From Variovorax paradoxus (GTDB lineage Bacteria; Pseudomonadota; Gammaproteobacteria; Burkholderiales; Burkholderiaceae_C), in assembly GCF_030815855.1 (NCBI RefSeq), contig NZ_JAUSXG010000001.1, positions 4,278,001 to 4,342,000 of the forward strand: a stretch of 64,000 bases of DNA, given 5' to 3'. Positions within the stretch are counted from its first letter, which is position 1. Each line of letters starts with the position of its first letter. A model generated the notes under the pieces. That model was not told the DNA's origin. It saw only the letters and a program-made list of their open reading frames with translations, and made no database searches. Of the stretch, positions 35,630 to 44,342 are shown one piece after another. Position numbers and translations under genes: made by a program.

Positions 35630-36369
35630 AACGGCTGCTGCGGCTGATTGCCTGCCTGCTGGTGGCGGGCGTGGCGCTGGAGCTTTTCTTCGTCGCGCGC
35701 ATTACGGCCATGGCCGTGATCGCTCCGCAAAGCACCGCGTTCCAGCGCTCCGAAGCCTGGCAGATCGCCATTCACCAGGGCAGCAAGGGCGCGTGGCGCC
35801 AGGAGTGGGTGCCCTACGCGCAGATCAGCGACAACCTCAAGCGCGCCGTCATCGCCAGCGAGGATGCCGATTTCATCGACCACAACGGCGTCGAATGGGA
35901 AGCCATCGAACGTGCGCGGCAACGCAATGCCAAGGCCGAGGAACTCGCGGCGCGGCGGGCAGCGCGCGCGATCGCGCGCGGCAAGCCGGTGCGTCCGGTG
36001 CAGCTGCGCGGCGGCTCGACCATCACGCAGCAGCTCGCGAAAAACCTGCTGCTCTCCAGCGAGCGCACGCTGCTGCGCAAGGGCCAGGAACTGGTGCTCG
36101 CCACGCTGCTCGAAGTGCTGCTCGATAAGCGGCGCATTCTCGAGATCTATCTGAACAACGTCGAATGGGGCGAGGGCGTGTTCGGCGCCGAAGCCGCCGC
36201 CCAGTACTACTTCAGAAAACCCGCCTCGCGCCTGAGCGCCGGCGAGGCCGCGCGCCTGGCCGTGATGCTGCCGAGCCCGAAGTTCTTCGAGCGCAAGCTG
36301 GGTTCGTCCTATCTCAGCGGACGGGCATCGACCATCGCCGCGCGGATGCCGGCGGCCGAGCTGCCCTGA
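35626..36369 (+). CDS. mtgA: Monofunctional peptidoglycan glycosyltransferase MtgA
   Basis: Inner-membrane GT51 enzyme that polymerises lipid II into glycan chains without transpeptidase activity. 247 residues: one N-terminal membrane helix (about 5-30), the catalytic EDADFIDHNGVEWEAIE with the first glutamate, GGSTITQQLAKNLLLSSERT, and ILEIYLNNVEWGEGVFGAEAAA. Between the first two motifs lies an Arg/Ala-rich insertion (about 90-125) typical of the beta lineage. The start overlaps aroE. Its 3' end overlaps the convergent DUF2809 gene by 56 bases. Confidence 0.95.
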   Translation: MKRLLRLIACLLVAGVALELFFVARITAMAVIAPQSTAFQRSEAWQIAIHQGSKGAWRQEWVPYAQISDNLKRAVIASEDADFIDHNGVEWEAIERARQRNAKAEELAARRAARAIARGKPVRPVQLRGGSTITQQLAKNLLLSSERTLLRKGQELVLATLLEVLLDKRRILEIYLNNVEWGEGVFGAEAAAQYYFRKPASRLSAGEAARLAVMLPSPKFFERKLGSSYLSGRASTIAARMPAAELP

Positions 36370-36739
36370 GGCCGGCACGCAGCGCTTCGGCGGCCAGCAC
36401 GGCCGCAAAGCCGATCGCATAGGCCAGCACGTCCCACCAGTCGGCCGTACTGCCGAGCACGATGCGCAAGGCACGGTTCGCAATGTGCAGGTGCCAGTTC
36501 GATGCAAGGTACTGGCCGAGTTCAACGGCCAGGCCCACACCGAATGCGGCCAGCGCCAGCGGCAGCACGCGCGCGGCGATGAACGTCCTGAAGACGAAAT
36601 AGACCCACACCACGGCCAGCACGTCGCCAAAGAAACTGCGCAGCCAGCCCCAGCGCGCGCCGACGGTGGCCAGCAGCACGAGAACAACGAACAGGGCCAG
36701 CGCCCAGACCAGGGAAAGAGGATCGAAACGCCATCGCAT
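36314..36739 (-). CDS. DUF2809-family small membrane protein
   Basis: 141 residues with four hydrophobic helices (VWALALFVVLVLLATVG, FFGDVLAVVWVYFVF, VLPLALAAFGVGLAVELGQY and DVLAYAIGFAAVLAAEAL). The ELGQYLASNWHLHIANRALRIVLG region is characteristic of the DUF2809 family, distantly VanZ-like. Function unknown. The ATG at 36739 is only 21 bases from the divergent plsC start, and the 3' end overlaps mtgA by 56 bases, so it is squeezed between plus-strand neighbours. Confidence 0.8.
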   Translation of the reverse strand: MRWRFDPLSLVWALALFVVLVLLATVGARWGWLRSFFGDVLAVVWVYFVFRTFIAARVLPLALAAFGVGLAVELGQYLASNWHLHIANRALRIVLGSTADWWDVLAYAIGFAAVLAAEALRAGLRAARPPASARRWSMPVR

Positions 36740-36760
36740 GGCCCGTATCATCGCTCCCAT

Positions 36761-37660
36761 ATGCTGGCAAAGCTCACAGGTTGGTTGTTGTTGGGAATCA
36801 TCCGACTGCTCACGGGCGCCCAGGCACGCTGGTACGGCTGTCCGCCGAAGGCCGAACAGCGCATCTACTTCGCCAATCACCAGAGCCACGCCGACCTCGT
36901 GATGATCTGGGCCGCCCTGCCCGAGGAACTGCGCAGCATCACGCGACCCATTGCGGCGCGCGACTACTGGGCCAACACGCCGTTCAAGCGCTGGATCACG
37001 ACCGAGGTGTTCAACGCCGTGTATGTGGAACGCGCGGCCACGGCGCCGGGTTCGGCGGCACCACCGGCCGCCCGGGCGGAACCGGAGACGCCCCAAGCCC
37101 CCGTGCGAAATTCCGTTGGACCGCAAGCCGAGCGCATCGAGCCTTCGATGGAGCCGTTGCTGCCGATGGCGCCGACGGCATCGCCTGTCGTCGATGTCAC
37201 CCCCGAGGCGTTCGATGAAGTGCAAGGGCGGCTCGATCTTCCTGCGCCTCCACCTTCCCCGCCGGCCGCCCCCCCTGTCGAACCGCCGGCCGTGACGGCG
37301 GAAGCAGAGCCCTCCGCCCCCGCTGAACCCCCAGTCGCCGACCCGCTCGCACCCTTGGTCGAAGCGCTGCGCAGCGGCGACTCGATCATCATCTTTCCCG
37401 AAGGCACGCGCGGCCACACGGGCGAACCGCAAAAATTCAAGTCCGGCCTCTACACGCTCGCGACGATGTTTCCCGAAGTGGTGCTGGTGCCGGCATGGAT
37501 CGACAACGTGCAGCGCGTCATGCCCAAGGGCGAGATCGTGCCGGTGCCGATCTTGTGTTCGGTCACATTCGGTGCGCCGATCCGTGTGGAAGAAAGCGAA
37601 GAGCGCCGCCCGTTCCTCGATCGCGCGCGTGCTGCGGTGATCGCTTTGCGCGATGTCTGA
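36761..37660 (+). CDS. plsC: 1-acyl-sn-glycerol-3-phosphate acyltransferase (PlsC-like) with a 105-residue insertion
   Basis: Adds the second acyl chain to lysophosphatidic acid. 299 residues. The acyltransferase motif NHQSHAD (39-45) is followed by an AVYVER strand, then a low-complexity Ala/Pro/Glu segment (about 92-196) before the second motif FPEGTRG (212-218) and VVLVPAWID. Family members normally have about 30-40 residues between these motifs, so this is an insertion, probably a disordered loop. The start at 36761 lacks a clear ribosome-binding site. It is divergent from the DUF2809 gene; a CdsA-like gene follows beyond a repeat, suggesting a phospholipid role. Confidence 0.87.
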   Translation: MLAKLTGWLLLGIIRLLTGAQARWYGCPPKAEQRIYFANHQSHADLVMIWAALPEELRSITRPIAARDYWANTPFKRWITTEVFNAVYVERAATAPGSAAPPAARAEPETPQAPVRNSVGPQAERIEPSMEPLLPMAPTASPVVDVTPEAFDEVQGRLDLPAPPPSPPAAPPVEPPAVTAEAEPSAPAEPPVADPLAPLVEALRSGDSIIIFPEGTRGHTGEPQKFKSGLYTLATMFPEVVLVPAWIDNVQRVMPKGEIVPVPILCSVTFGAPIRVEESEERRPFLDRARAAVIALRDV

Positions 37661-37700
37661 AATGAAAGCTTTCTCTTTGCGCCGTGTTGTGCGTCATTCG

Positions 37701-37948
37701 GGGCGCGCACCCGCCGACGGGGTACCTTGCTCCGCGAATGTCCTCCGGCCTGCGGCCTCCCCCTTGATTTCGCTGCGCAAGGCACCCCATCGACGTGAGC
37801 GTTATGCACGCCGGTCGTTGATCGGCCGTACACCACGAGCGTGTCCCAGTGCACAGGGCATCGGGTGCTCCCCGCAGCGAAATCAAGGAGGAGGCGAAGC
37901 CGGGGGACATTCGCGGAGGGGAGTACCCGGTGGCCTGTGCACGCGCCC
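37701..37948. repeat. Large imperfect palindromic repeat element (about 90-base arms)
   Basis: Left arm 37701-37790 and right arm 37855-37948 are inverted copies with scattered mismatches. Shared blocks include TCCGCGAATGTCC, CTTGATTTCGCTGCG and GGGCGCG-TGCAC ends. A 64-base centre separates them. The element fills most of the 344-base gap between plsC and the CdsA-like gene. It has no transposase frame and no obvious target-site duplication. It resembles a MITE-like or REP-like dispersed element. Confidence 0.75.
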
Positions 37949-38004
37949 TGAACAAGAGCGCCTAGAACGCAGCCACCAACAACAGCGCGCAACAAAAAAC
38001 TGAC

Positions 38005-38994
38005 ATGAACCAGTTCCTGCGCAGCCTCACGCCGACGCAACAAGTCGCGGCCCTCTTCCTCATCGTCTTCGGCCTGCTCGTCGTCGCGAGCACCACGGCA
38101 CTCTTCCTGAGCTTCAGGGAACGCCGCAACCCCGTGCACGACGCCACCTGGCAAGCCGAGCTCGCCCATTACCGCAAGTTGCTGGGCACCACCTGGTTCA
38201 TGGTGGTCGTGTTCTGGGTCGGCTGGGCACTCGGCGAAACGGTGGCCACCGTCCTGTTCGCGCTCATCGCCTTCTTTGCGCTGCGTGAGTTCATCACGCT
38301 CTCACCCACACGACGCGGAGACCACCGCAGCCTGATCCTGGCCTTTTTCGTGGTGCTGCCGATCCAGTTCTGGCTCGTAGGCACCGCGCGCTTCGACCTG
38401 TTCACCGTGTTCATTCCGGTCTACGTGTTCCTCGCGATTCCGGTCGCCAGCGCACTCGCCGACGACTCCAGCCACTTTCTCGAGCGCAACGCCAAGCTGC
38501 AGTGGGGCATCATGGTCTGTGTCTACGGCATGAGCCACGTGCCGGCGCTGCTGCTGCTGAGCTTTCCGGGCTACGAAGGCAAGAGCGCCTTTCTCGTGTT
38601 CTTCCTGGTGTTCGTGGTGCAGACCTCGGTGCTGGTGCAGCACGTGATCTCGCGCCGCACGCAGCGCAAGCCCTTCGCGCCCAATGTGAGCCGCAGCTTC
38701 AACTGGACCAGCTGGGGCATCGGCATCGTGGTCGCCAGCCTGGTGGGCGCGCTGTTCTCGTTCATCACGCCCTTCAAGTTCGGCCAAGCGCTCGCCGTGT
38801 CCATCATCGCCTGCGTTGCGGGATCGATGGGGCACCTCGTGATGAAGGCGCTCAAGCGCGACCGCGGCATTCCGAACTGGGGCAAGAAAGGCGCGGGCGT
38901 GACCGGCGCCAACGGCCTGCTCGACCGTGTGGACGCGCTGTGCTTCGCCGCGCCCATCTTCTTCCACTCGATCCGTTGGTACTTCAACCTCTGA
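38005..38994 (+). CDS. CdsA-like phosphatidate cytidylyltransferase
   Basis: 329-residue integral membrane protein with eight or nine helices. The C-terminal signature [34 protein letters not shown] contains the conserved D-x-x-D of the CDP-diglyceride synthetase family, and [10 protein letters not shown] precedes it. These enzymes make CDP-diacylglycerol from phosphatidate and CTP. It most resembles the YnbB-type branch rather than the housekeeping cdsA beside the tsf-pyrH-frr genes, so I leave the symbol blank. It follows plsC, whose product would be its substrate. The stop is one base from ruvC. Confidence 0.87.
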   Translation: MNQFLRSLTPTQQVAALFLIVFGLLVVASTTALFLSFRERRNPVHDATWQAELAHYRKLLGTTWFMVVVFWVGWALGETVATVLFALIAFFALREFITLSPTRRGDHRSLILAFFVVLPIQFWLVGTARFDLFTVFIPVYVFLAIPVASALADDSSHFLERNAKLQWGIMVCVYGMSHVPALLLLSFPGYEGKSAFLVFFLVFVVQTSVLVQHVISRRTQRKPFAPNVSRSFNWTSWGIGIVVASLVGALFSFITPFKFGQALAVSIIACVAGSMGHLVMKALKRDRGIPNWGKKGAGVTGANGLLDRVDALCFAAPIFFHSIRWYFNL

Positions 38995-38995
38995 C

Positions 38996-39544
38996 ATGCG
39001 CATTCTCGGCATCGACCCCGGCTTGACCACCACCGGCTTCGGCGTGGTGGATGCGGATGGCCATGCGCTGCGCTACGTGGCGAGCGGCACCATCAGCACC
39101 CGGCACCTGGGCACCGGCAATCTGCCGGCACGCCTCAAGGTGCTGTTCGACGGCATCGGCGAAATTGCCGAGCGCTACCAGCCCGATGCGTCGGCCGTCG
39201 AAATCATTTTCGTCAACGTCAACCCGCAGTCGACACTGCTGCTGGGCCAGGCCCGCGGTGCCTGCGTGACCTCGCTGGTGAACAGCAAGCTCACGGTGGC
39301 GGAATACACCGCGCTGCAAATGAAGAAAGCGGTGGCCGGCCATGGCCAGGCCGCCAAGGCGCAGGTGCAAGAGATGGTGAAGCGCCTGCTCGATCTGCCG
39401 GGTCTGCCCGGTGCCGACGCGGCCGACGCGCTCGGCATTGCCATCACGCATGCGCAGGTGGGCCGGTCGATGGCACGGTTGGCCGAGGCGGCCGAGCTGT
39501 CGAAGACACACGCCGGCACCTACCGGCAAGGTCGTTCGAGGTAG
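38996..39544 (+). CDS. ruvC: Holliday-junction resolvase RuvC
   Basis: Endonuclease that cuts four-way junctions with RuvAB during recombination repair. 182 residues; the catalytic acidic residues are visible in [17 protein letters not shown] (Asp7), [14 protein letters not shown] (Glu) and [14 protein letters not shown] (two Asp near 140). The conserved [21 protein letters not shown] loop is present. The start at 38996 is preferred to an upstream extension read from the CdsA-like gene. ruvAB are not adjacent. It converges on the minus-strand cluster that starts with the 58-residue gene. Confidence 0.96.
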   Translation: MRILGIDPGLTTTGFGVVDADGHALRYVASGTISTRHLGTGNLPARLKVLFDGIGEIAERYQPDASAVEIIFVNVNPQSTLLLGQARGACVTSLVNSKLTVAEYTALQMKKAVAGHGQAAKAQVQEMVKRLLDLPGLPGADAADALGIAITHAQVGRSMARLAEAAELSKTHAGTYRQGRSR

Positions 39545-39587
39545 CGCCCTTTCAGGCTCTCGTTGGCCGGCCGCGAAGCCTGCGAGC

Positions 39588-39764
39588 CTAAGCCACCCGT
39601 TCGGCGATCAGGACGGCAAAGAAGCCGAACGCCGCAAGCAGGGTCCACTTGAGCACGATCCAGCCGAAGTGCCGGTACTTGACCTGCCCCGTTCCTGCAT
39701 AGAAGGCGAACGACACGCCGGCCACCAGCAGAAGCAGCAGGATGGCCCAGCGGAAGACAAGCAT
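39588..39764 (-). CDS. 58-residue membrane protein downstream of lpxC
   Basis: A 59-codon frame (with stop) beginning MLVFRWAILLLLLVAGVSF and ending FFAVLIAERVA. Two hydrophobic helices flank a basic loop (GTGQVKYRHFGW), a layout seen in small inner-membrane proteins. It starts 19 bases after the lpxC stop on the same strand, has codon choice like its neighbours and fills the gap to the ruvC stop. No ribosome-binding site stands out. Function unknown; co-expression with the last dcw genes is inferred from position. Confidence 0.68.
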   Translation of the reverse strand: MLVFRWAILLLLLVAGVSFAFYAGTGQVKYRHFGWIVLKWTLLAAFGFFAVLIAERVA

Positions 39765-39783
39765 CGCCGAAAAGGAGGCTTGC

Positions 39784-40707
39784 CTACCAGGCCCGCGCCA
39801 CTTCGCCGAAACCGCGCGGTGCGCGCTTCTCGTCTTCGAAGGTCACGACCTCGTAGGCGTCGCTGTTCGCCAGCAGCTCGCGCAGCAGCTTGTTGTTGAG
39901 CGCATGGCCCGATCGGAATGCGGTGTAGGCCGCGAGCAGCGGCTTGCCGATGATGTACAGGTCGCCCATGGCGTCGAGGATCTTGTGCTTCACGAACTCG
40001 TCGTCGTAGCGCAGACCGCCGGCATTGAGCACCTTGGTGTCGTCCATCACGATGGCGTTGTCGAGCCCGCCGCCGAGCGCCAGGCCCTTGCTGCGCATGT
40101 ACTCGACTTCCTTCGTGAAGCCGAAGGTGCGGGCGCGCGCGATGTCGCGGCTGTATGAATCGGTGCCGAGGTCGAACTCCACGCGCTGGCCGGTGGAATT
40201 GACCACGCGGTGATCGAAGTCGATTTCGAAGCTCAACTTGTAGCCGTGGTATGGCTCCAGGCTGGCCCACTTCTCGTTGGCGCCCTCGCCCTCGCGCACC
40301 TCGACCTTGCGGGTCACGCGAATGAAACGGCGCGGCGCCTTCTGCAGTTCGATGCCCGCGCTTTGCAGCAGGAACACGAACGAAGAGGCCGACCCGTCGA
40401 GGATCGGCACTTCGTCGGCCGTGATATCGATGTAGAGGTTGTCGATGCCGAGACCCGCGCAGGCCGACATCAGGTGCTCGACCGTCTGCACCTTCGCTCC
40501 GCCCGTCGAGACCGTGGAAGCCAGGCGCGTGTCGGTCACCGCTTCGGCCGTCATGCGGATGTCGACCGGCTCGGGCAGGTCGACGCGCCGGAACACGATG
40601 CCGGTGTCCGCCGGAGCGGGGCGCAGCGTGAGTTCCACGCGTTGGCCGCTGTGAAGCCCCACGCCCACGGCGCGGCTGATCGACTTGAGGGTTCGTTGTT
40701 GCAGCAC
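39784..40707 (-). CDS. lpxC: UDP-3-O-acyl-N-acetylglucosamine deacetylase LpxC
   Basis: Zinc deacetylase and committed step of lipid A synthesis. 307 residues with the family start [20 protein letters not shown], zinc ligands in [12 protein letters not shown] and in [12 protein letters not shown] (His, Asp), and [11 protein letters not shown]. The start is taken as a GTG at 40707 by family alignment, since the frame stays open to 40806. It ends the dcw cluster after ftsZ with a 204-base gap, which likely holds its own promoter. Confidence 0.96.
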   Translation of the reverse strand: MLQQRTLKSISRAVGVGLHSGQRVELTLRPAPADTGIVFRRVDLPEPVDIRMTAEAVTDTRLASTVSTGGAKVQTVEHLMSACAGLGIDNLYIDITADEVPILDGSASSFVFLLQSAGIELQKAPRRFIRVTRKVEVREGEGANEKWASLEPYHGYKLSFEIDFDHRVVNSTGQRVEFDLGTDSYSRDIARARTFGFTKEVEYMRSKGLALGGGLDNAIVMDDTKVLNAGGLRYDDEFVKHKILDAMGDLYIIGKPLLAAYTAFRSGHALNNKLLRELLANSDAYEVVTFEDEKRAPRGFGEVARAW

Positions 40708-40800
40708 GCCCGCGATTTTAGGCGCGCGGCGCGCGTGGCGGCCTATGCCCCTCGCTATGGCACCGATAGACATAGGTTCTATTTCAAGCGCCCACGATGG

Positions 40801-40901
40801 ACGCAAGGGGCACGAAGCGAACGCAGCGCCTAGGGCCGGCGGAAGTCCCTTTCAGGTCTTCCCCGTCACCCCTTGCGAACCTTCGTGCCCTCTGCGTTCG
40901 G
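40801..40901. repeat. Short inverted repeat of a GGGCACGAAG-type motif
   Basis: GGGGCACGAAGCGAACGCAG (40807-40826) and the complement of CTTCGTGCCCTCTGCG (40881-40896) share the GGGCACGAAG core with CGCA on both sides. They sit 55 bases apart between ftsZ and lpxC. Similar CGCAGAGGGCACGAAGG strings are common in intergenic DNA of relatives as I recall. The role is unknown. Confidence 0.45.
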
Positions 40902-40911
40902 TGGCCTGGCG

Positions 40912-42126
40912 TCAGTCGGCCTGACGGCGCAGGAATGCAGGAATCTCGAAATCGTCCATGCCACCCGACGACAGCGCATCGACCTTGGCCGCAGCCATCG
41001 TGCGGTTGGTGCGCCACACGCTGGGCACCGCCATGCCGTCGTAGTTCGGCTGGCTGGTGTGGCCGTGGCCGGCATGGCCGGTACCGCCGAGCGTGGGCAC
41101 GTGGAACGGGATGTTGTCGGTGCCGGTACGGATCACTTCGAGCGTCGGAGCCTGACGGCGTGCGTCGGCGCGCGACAGGCCGGTGGCGACCACGGTCACG
41201 CGCATTTCGTCGCCGAGGCTTTCGTCGTAGGCGGCGCCGTAGATCACGTGCGCATCGGGCGAGGCGTAGGCGCGGATGGTGTTCATCGCGAGCTTCGACT
41301 CGTTGAGCTTCAGCGAACCCTTCGATGCCGTCACCAGCACCAGCACGCCCTTGGCACCCGAGAGGTCGATGCCTTCGAGCAGCGGGCAGGCCACGGCCTG
41401 CTCGGCAGCGATGCGCGCGCGGTCCGGGCCTGCGGCCGCGGCCGTGCCCATCATGGCCTTGCCCGGTTCGCCCATCACGGTGCGCACGTCTTCGAAGTCG
41501 ACGTTCACGCCGCCGTACTCGTTGATGATTTCCGAGATGCCGCCCACGGCGTTCTTGAGCACGTCGTTGGCATGTGCGAAGGCTTCGTCCTGGGTGATGT
41601 CCTCGCCCAGCACGTCGAGCAGCTTCTCGTTGAGCACCACGATCAGCGAATCGACGTTCGCCTCGAGCTCGGCCAGGCCGGCGTCAGCGTTGGTCATGCG
41701 GCGGCCGCCTTCCCAGTCGAAGGGCTTGGTCACCACGCCCACGGTGAGGATGCCCATTTCCTTCGCGACACGCGCGATCACGGGTGCGGCGCCGGTGCCG
41801 GTGCCGCCGCCCATGCCGGCCGTGATGAACAGCATGTGCGCGCCGTCGATGGCCGCGCGGATGTCGTCCACCGCGAGTTCGGCCGCTTCACGGCCCTTGT
41901 CGGGCTTGCTGCCGGCGCCCAGGCCGCTGGTGCCCAGCTGGATGTTCTTGTGCGCGTTGCTGCGCTGGAGCGCCTGCGCATCGGTGTTGGCGCAGACGAA
42001 CTGAACGCCCTGCACGCCACGCTCCATCATGTGCGCGACGGCATTGCCGCCGCCACCGCCGACGCCGATCACCTTGATCTGAGTGCCTTGGTTGAATTCT
42101 TCGACTTCGATCATTTCGATGGTCAT
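40912..42126 (-). CDS. ftsZ: Cell-division GTPase FtsZ
   Basis: Tubulin homologue that forms the Z ring. 404 residues: GTP loop region IKVIGVGGGGGNAVAHM, the tubulin signature AGMGGGTGTGAAPVIA, the T7 synergy loop region, a variable glycine/histidine-rich linker (about 350-385) and the conserved C-terminal tail DDFEIPAFLRRQ that binds FtsA and other partners. A strong AAGGAG ribosome-binding site lies seven bases before the ATG. The 169-base gap to ftsA gives room for an additional promoter, as is common for ftsZ. Confidence 0.98.
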   Translation of the reverse strand: MTIEMIEVEEFNQGTQIKVIGVGGGGGNAVAHMMERGVQGVQFVCANTDAQALQRSNAHKNIQLGTSGLGAGSKPDKGREAAELAVDDIRAAIDGAHMLFITAGMGGGTGTGAAPVIARVAKEMGILTVGVVTKPFDWEGGRRMTNADAGLAELEANVDSLIVVLNEKLLDVLGEDITQDEAFAHANDVLKNAVGGISEIINEYGGVNVDFEDVRTVMGEPGKAMMGTAAAAGPDRARIAAEQAVACPLLEGIDLSGAKGVLVLVTASKGSLKLNESKLAMNTIRAYASPDAHVIYGAAYDESLGDEMRVTVVATGLSRADARRQAPTLEVIRTGTDNIPFHVPTLGGTGHAGHGHTSQPNYDGMAVPSVWRTNRTMAAAKVDALSSGGMDDFEIPAFLRRQAD

Positions 42127-42295
42127 TTCTAACTCCTTGAATTTGCAGTTGCCGTTGTGTATCTATGAATTTTTTAAGTGTCTTGACGAGTTCAACGAAG
42201 TTGTCGTCGCGATGGTGGACCTGTGCGCCGCCATCGCTCGTTGAAATGCAAGGGCGGACCGCCGCGTGCGAGCCAGAGTGAGGAGTGATTCATGG

Positions 42296-43525
42296 TCAGA
42301 AGTTCCCCACGATGAAGTCCTTGAAACGTCCGAACGCAGTCTTTACGGATCCGTTCTTCTGCGCGACCTTGAAGCCGCGCATGCGTGCGAAGCGAGCCTC
42401 TTCGAGCAAGCCCATCACGGTGGCCGCGCGCGGCTGCGCCACCATGTCGGACAGCGCGCTCGAATACTTCGGAATGCCCCGGCGCACCGGCTTCAGGAAG
42501 ATGTCTTCGCCGAGCTCGACCATGCCGGGCATCACTGCGCTGCCGCCGGTCAGCACCACGCCCGAGGACAGCACCTCTTCGTAGCCCGATTCGCGCACCA
42601 CCTGCTGCACCAGCGAGAAGATTTCCTCGATGCGCGGCTCGATCACGCCCGCCAGCGCCTGCTTGCTCAGCATGCGCGGGCCGCGGTCGCCGAGGCCGGG
42701 CACTTCCACCTGCTGGTCGGGGTCGGCGAGCAATTGCTTGGCGTAGCCGCTCTCGACCTTGATGTCTTCCGCGTCCTTGGTGGGCGTACGCAGCGCCATC
42801 GCGATGTCGCTGGTGATGAGGTCGCCCGCAATCGGGATCACCGCCGTGTGGCGGATGGCGCCGTTGGTGAAGATGGCCACGTCGGTGGTGCCCGCGCCGA
42901 TGTCGACCAGCACCACGCCGAGCTCGCGCTCGTCTTCGGTCAGCACCGCCTGGCTCGAAGCCAGCGGGTTCAGCATCAGCTGGTCGACCTCGAGGCCGCA
43001 GCGGCGCACACACTTGATGATGTTCTCGGCCGCGCTCTGCGCCCCGGTCACGATGTGCACCTTGGCCTCGAGCCGCATGCCGCTCATGCCGATCGGCTCC
43101 TTCACGTCCTGTCCGTCGATCACGAATTCCTGCGGCTCCACCAGCAGCAGGCGCTGGTCGCTCGAGATGTTGATCGCGCGCGCGGTTTCCACCACGCGGG
43201 CCACGTCGGCCGGCGTGACTTCCTTGTCCTTCACCGCCACCATGCCGCTCGAATTGATGCCGCGGATGTGGCTGCCGGTAATGCCCGTGTAGACGCGGCT
43301 GATCTTGCAGTCGGCCATCAGTTCGGCCTCCTTCAAGGCCTGCTGGATGCTCTGCACGGTGGCGTCGATGTTCACCACCACGCCGCGCTTCAGGCCGTTG
43401 CTCGGCGCGATGCCGAGCCCGGCGAGCTTGAGTTCGCCGCCGGGCAGCACCTCGGCCACCACCACCATGACCTTGGCGGTGCCGATGTCAAGTCCTACGA
43501 CCAGGTCTTTGTATTCTTTGGGCAT
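42296..43525 (-). CDS. ftsA: Cell-division protein FtsA
   Basis: Actin-like protein that tethers FtsZ to the membrane. 409 residues with the actin-type phosphate loops VVGLDIGTAKVMVVV and LVDIGAGTTDVAIF, the adenosine motif VVLTGGSAVMPGM, the 1C/SHS2 subdomain, and a C-terminal amphipathic helix (FGRFKDFIVGNF) for membrane binding. The start at 43525 (MPKEYKDLVVG) is set by alignment; the frame remains open upstream through ftsQ in a different frame. It lies 26 bases after ftsQ. Confidence 0.97.
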   Translation of the reverse strand: MPKEYKDLVVGLDIGTAKVMVVVAEVLPGGELKLAGLGIAPSNGLKRGVVVNIDATVQSIQQALKEAELMADCKISRVYTGITGSHIRGINSSGMVAVKDKEVTPADVARVVETARAINISSDQRLLLVEPQEFVIDGQDVKEPIGMSGMRLEAKVHIVTGAQSAAENIIKCVRRCGLEVDQLMLNPLASSQAVLTEDERELGVVLVDIGAGTTDVAIFTNGAIRHTAVIPIAGDLITSDIAMALRTPTKDAEDIKVESGYAKQLLADPDQQVEVPGLGDRGPRMLSKQALAGVIEPRIEEIFSLVQQVVRESGYEEVLSSGVVLTGGSAVMPGMVELGEDIFLKPVRRGIPKYSSALSDMVAQPRAATVMGLLEEARFARMRGFKVAQKNGSVKTAFGRFKDFIVGNF

Positions 43526-43551
43526 TGAATGTCCTCGGTATTCGCTTCTAT

Positions 43552-44340
43552 TTATTTCTTCTTGGTCTTCGGGTCGGTAACGACCGTGGTGACGCCACGA
43601 AGGCGCAGCGCATAGGCATCGTTGTGGCGCAGGTCGGCCCCTTCGATGTCCGCCGCGGTGCGGTGGTATTGGCCCGCGACCTGGGTCACGGTTTTCAGGA
43701 AACGTTGCGCGCGGGCGGCCACTTCCTCGGGCTGGCCGCGGCCAAGCTCGATTTCGGCGCCGCTGCTCAGCACCACCTTCCAACTGCCCCGGCTCGAGAG
43801 CGTGAGCTCGTCGACGCCGAAGTCGTAGGGCTGGAAGATCGGCGCGATCACGCGGTACATGCCCAGCACCTGGCCGGCCTGCTCGATGGGACCGTCGAGC
43901 CGCGGCAAGCGGTCGTCCACCTCGGCCACGTTGGCTTCGAACACGTCGCCGAAGCCGTTGATCAGCTTCGAGCCTGCGTCGTCGCCCCAGTTGGCCACCG
44001 GCACCTGCTCGGTCAGCGTGACGCGCAGCTTGTCCGGAAACTCGCGCCGCACCACCGCCTTGCGCACCCAGGGCACCGACTCGAACGCCGTTCTCGCGCG
44101 GGCGAGATCGACCGTGAAGAAGTTGCCCGAGAGCTGAGGTGCCACATTCGCGCGCAGCGTCACTTCGTTGTTGTGCGTCACGTCTCCGTCGACCTTGATT
44201 CCGCCGATGGGAAAGAAAGGCTGGCGCAGCACCCACCACGCGCCCGCCGCCAGCAGCATGAGCGCCACCACCGCGAACGCAAGGTTCGAGACGATGTTCA
44301 TGAGCTTGACGTCGAAAGGCGCCTGGATGCTGTCGGCCAT
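43552..44340 (-). CDS. ftsQ: Cell-division protein FtsQ
   Basis: Bitopic divisome protein that links FtsL/FtsB to the rest of the complex. 262 residues: a cytoplasmic tail, one membrane helix (IVSNLAFAVVALMLLAAGAWWVL), a POTRA domain beginning FPIGGIKVDGDVTHNNEVTLR, and the FtsQ beta domain (ANWGDDAGSKLINGFGDVFEA). The start at 44340 is two bases from the ddl stop. The position between ddl and ftsA is the classical one. Confidence 0.95.
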   Translation of the reverse strand: MADSIQAPFDVKLMNIVSNLAFAVVALMLLAAGAWWVLRQPFFPIGGIKVDGDVTHNNEVTLRANVAPQLSGNFFTVDLARARTAFESVPWVRKAVVRREFPDKLRVTLTEQVPVANWGDDAGSKLINGFGDVFEANVAEVDDRLPRLDGPIEQAGQVLGMYRVIAPIFQPYDFGVDELTLSSRGSWKVVLSSGAEIELGRGQPEEVAARAQRFLKTVTQVAGQYHRTAADIEGADLRHNDAYALRLRGVTTVVTDPKTKKK

Positions 44341-44342
44341 GG

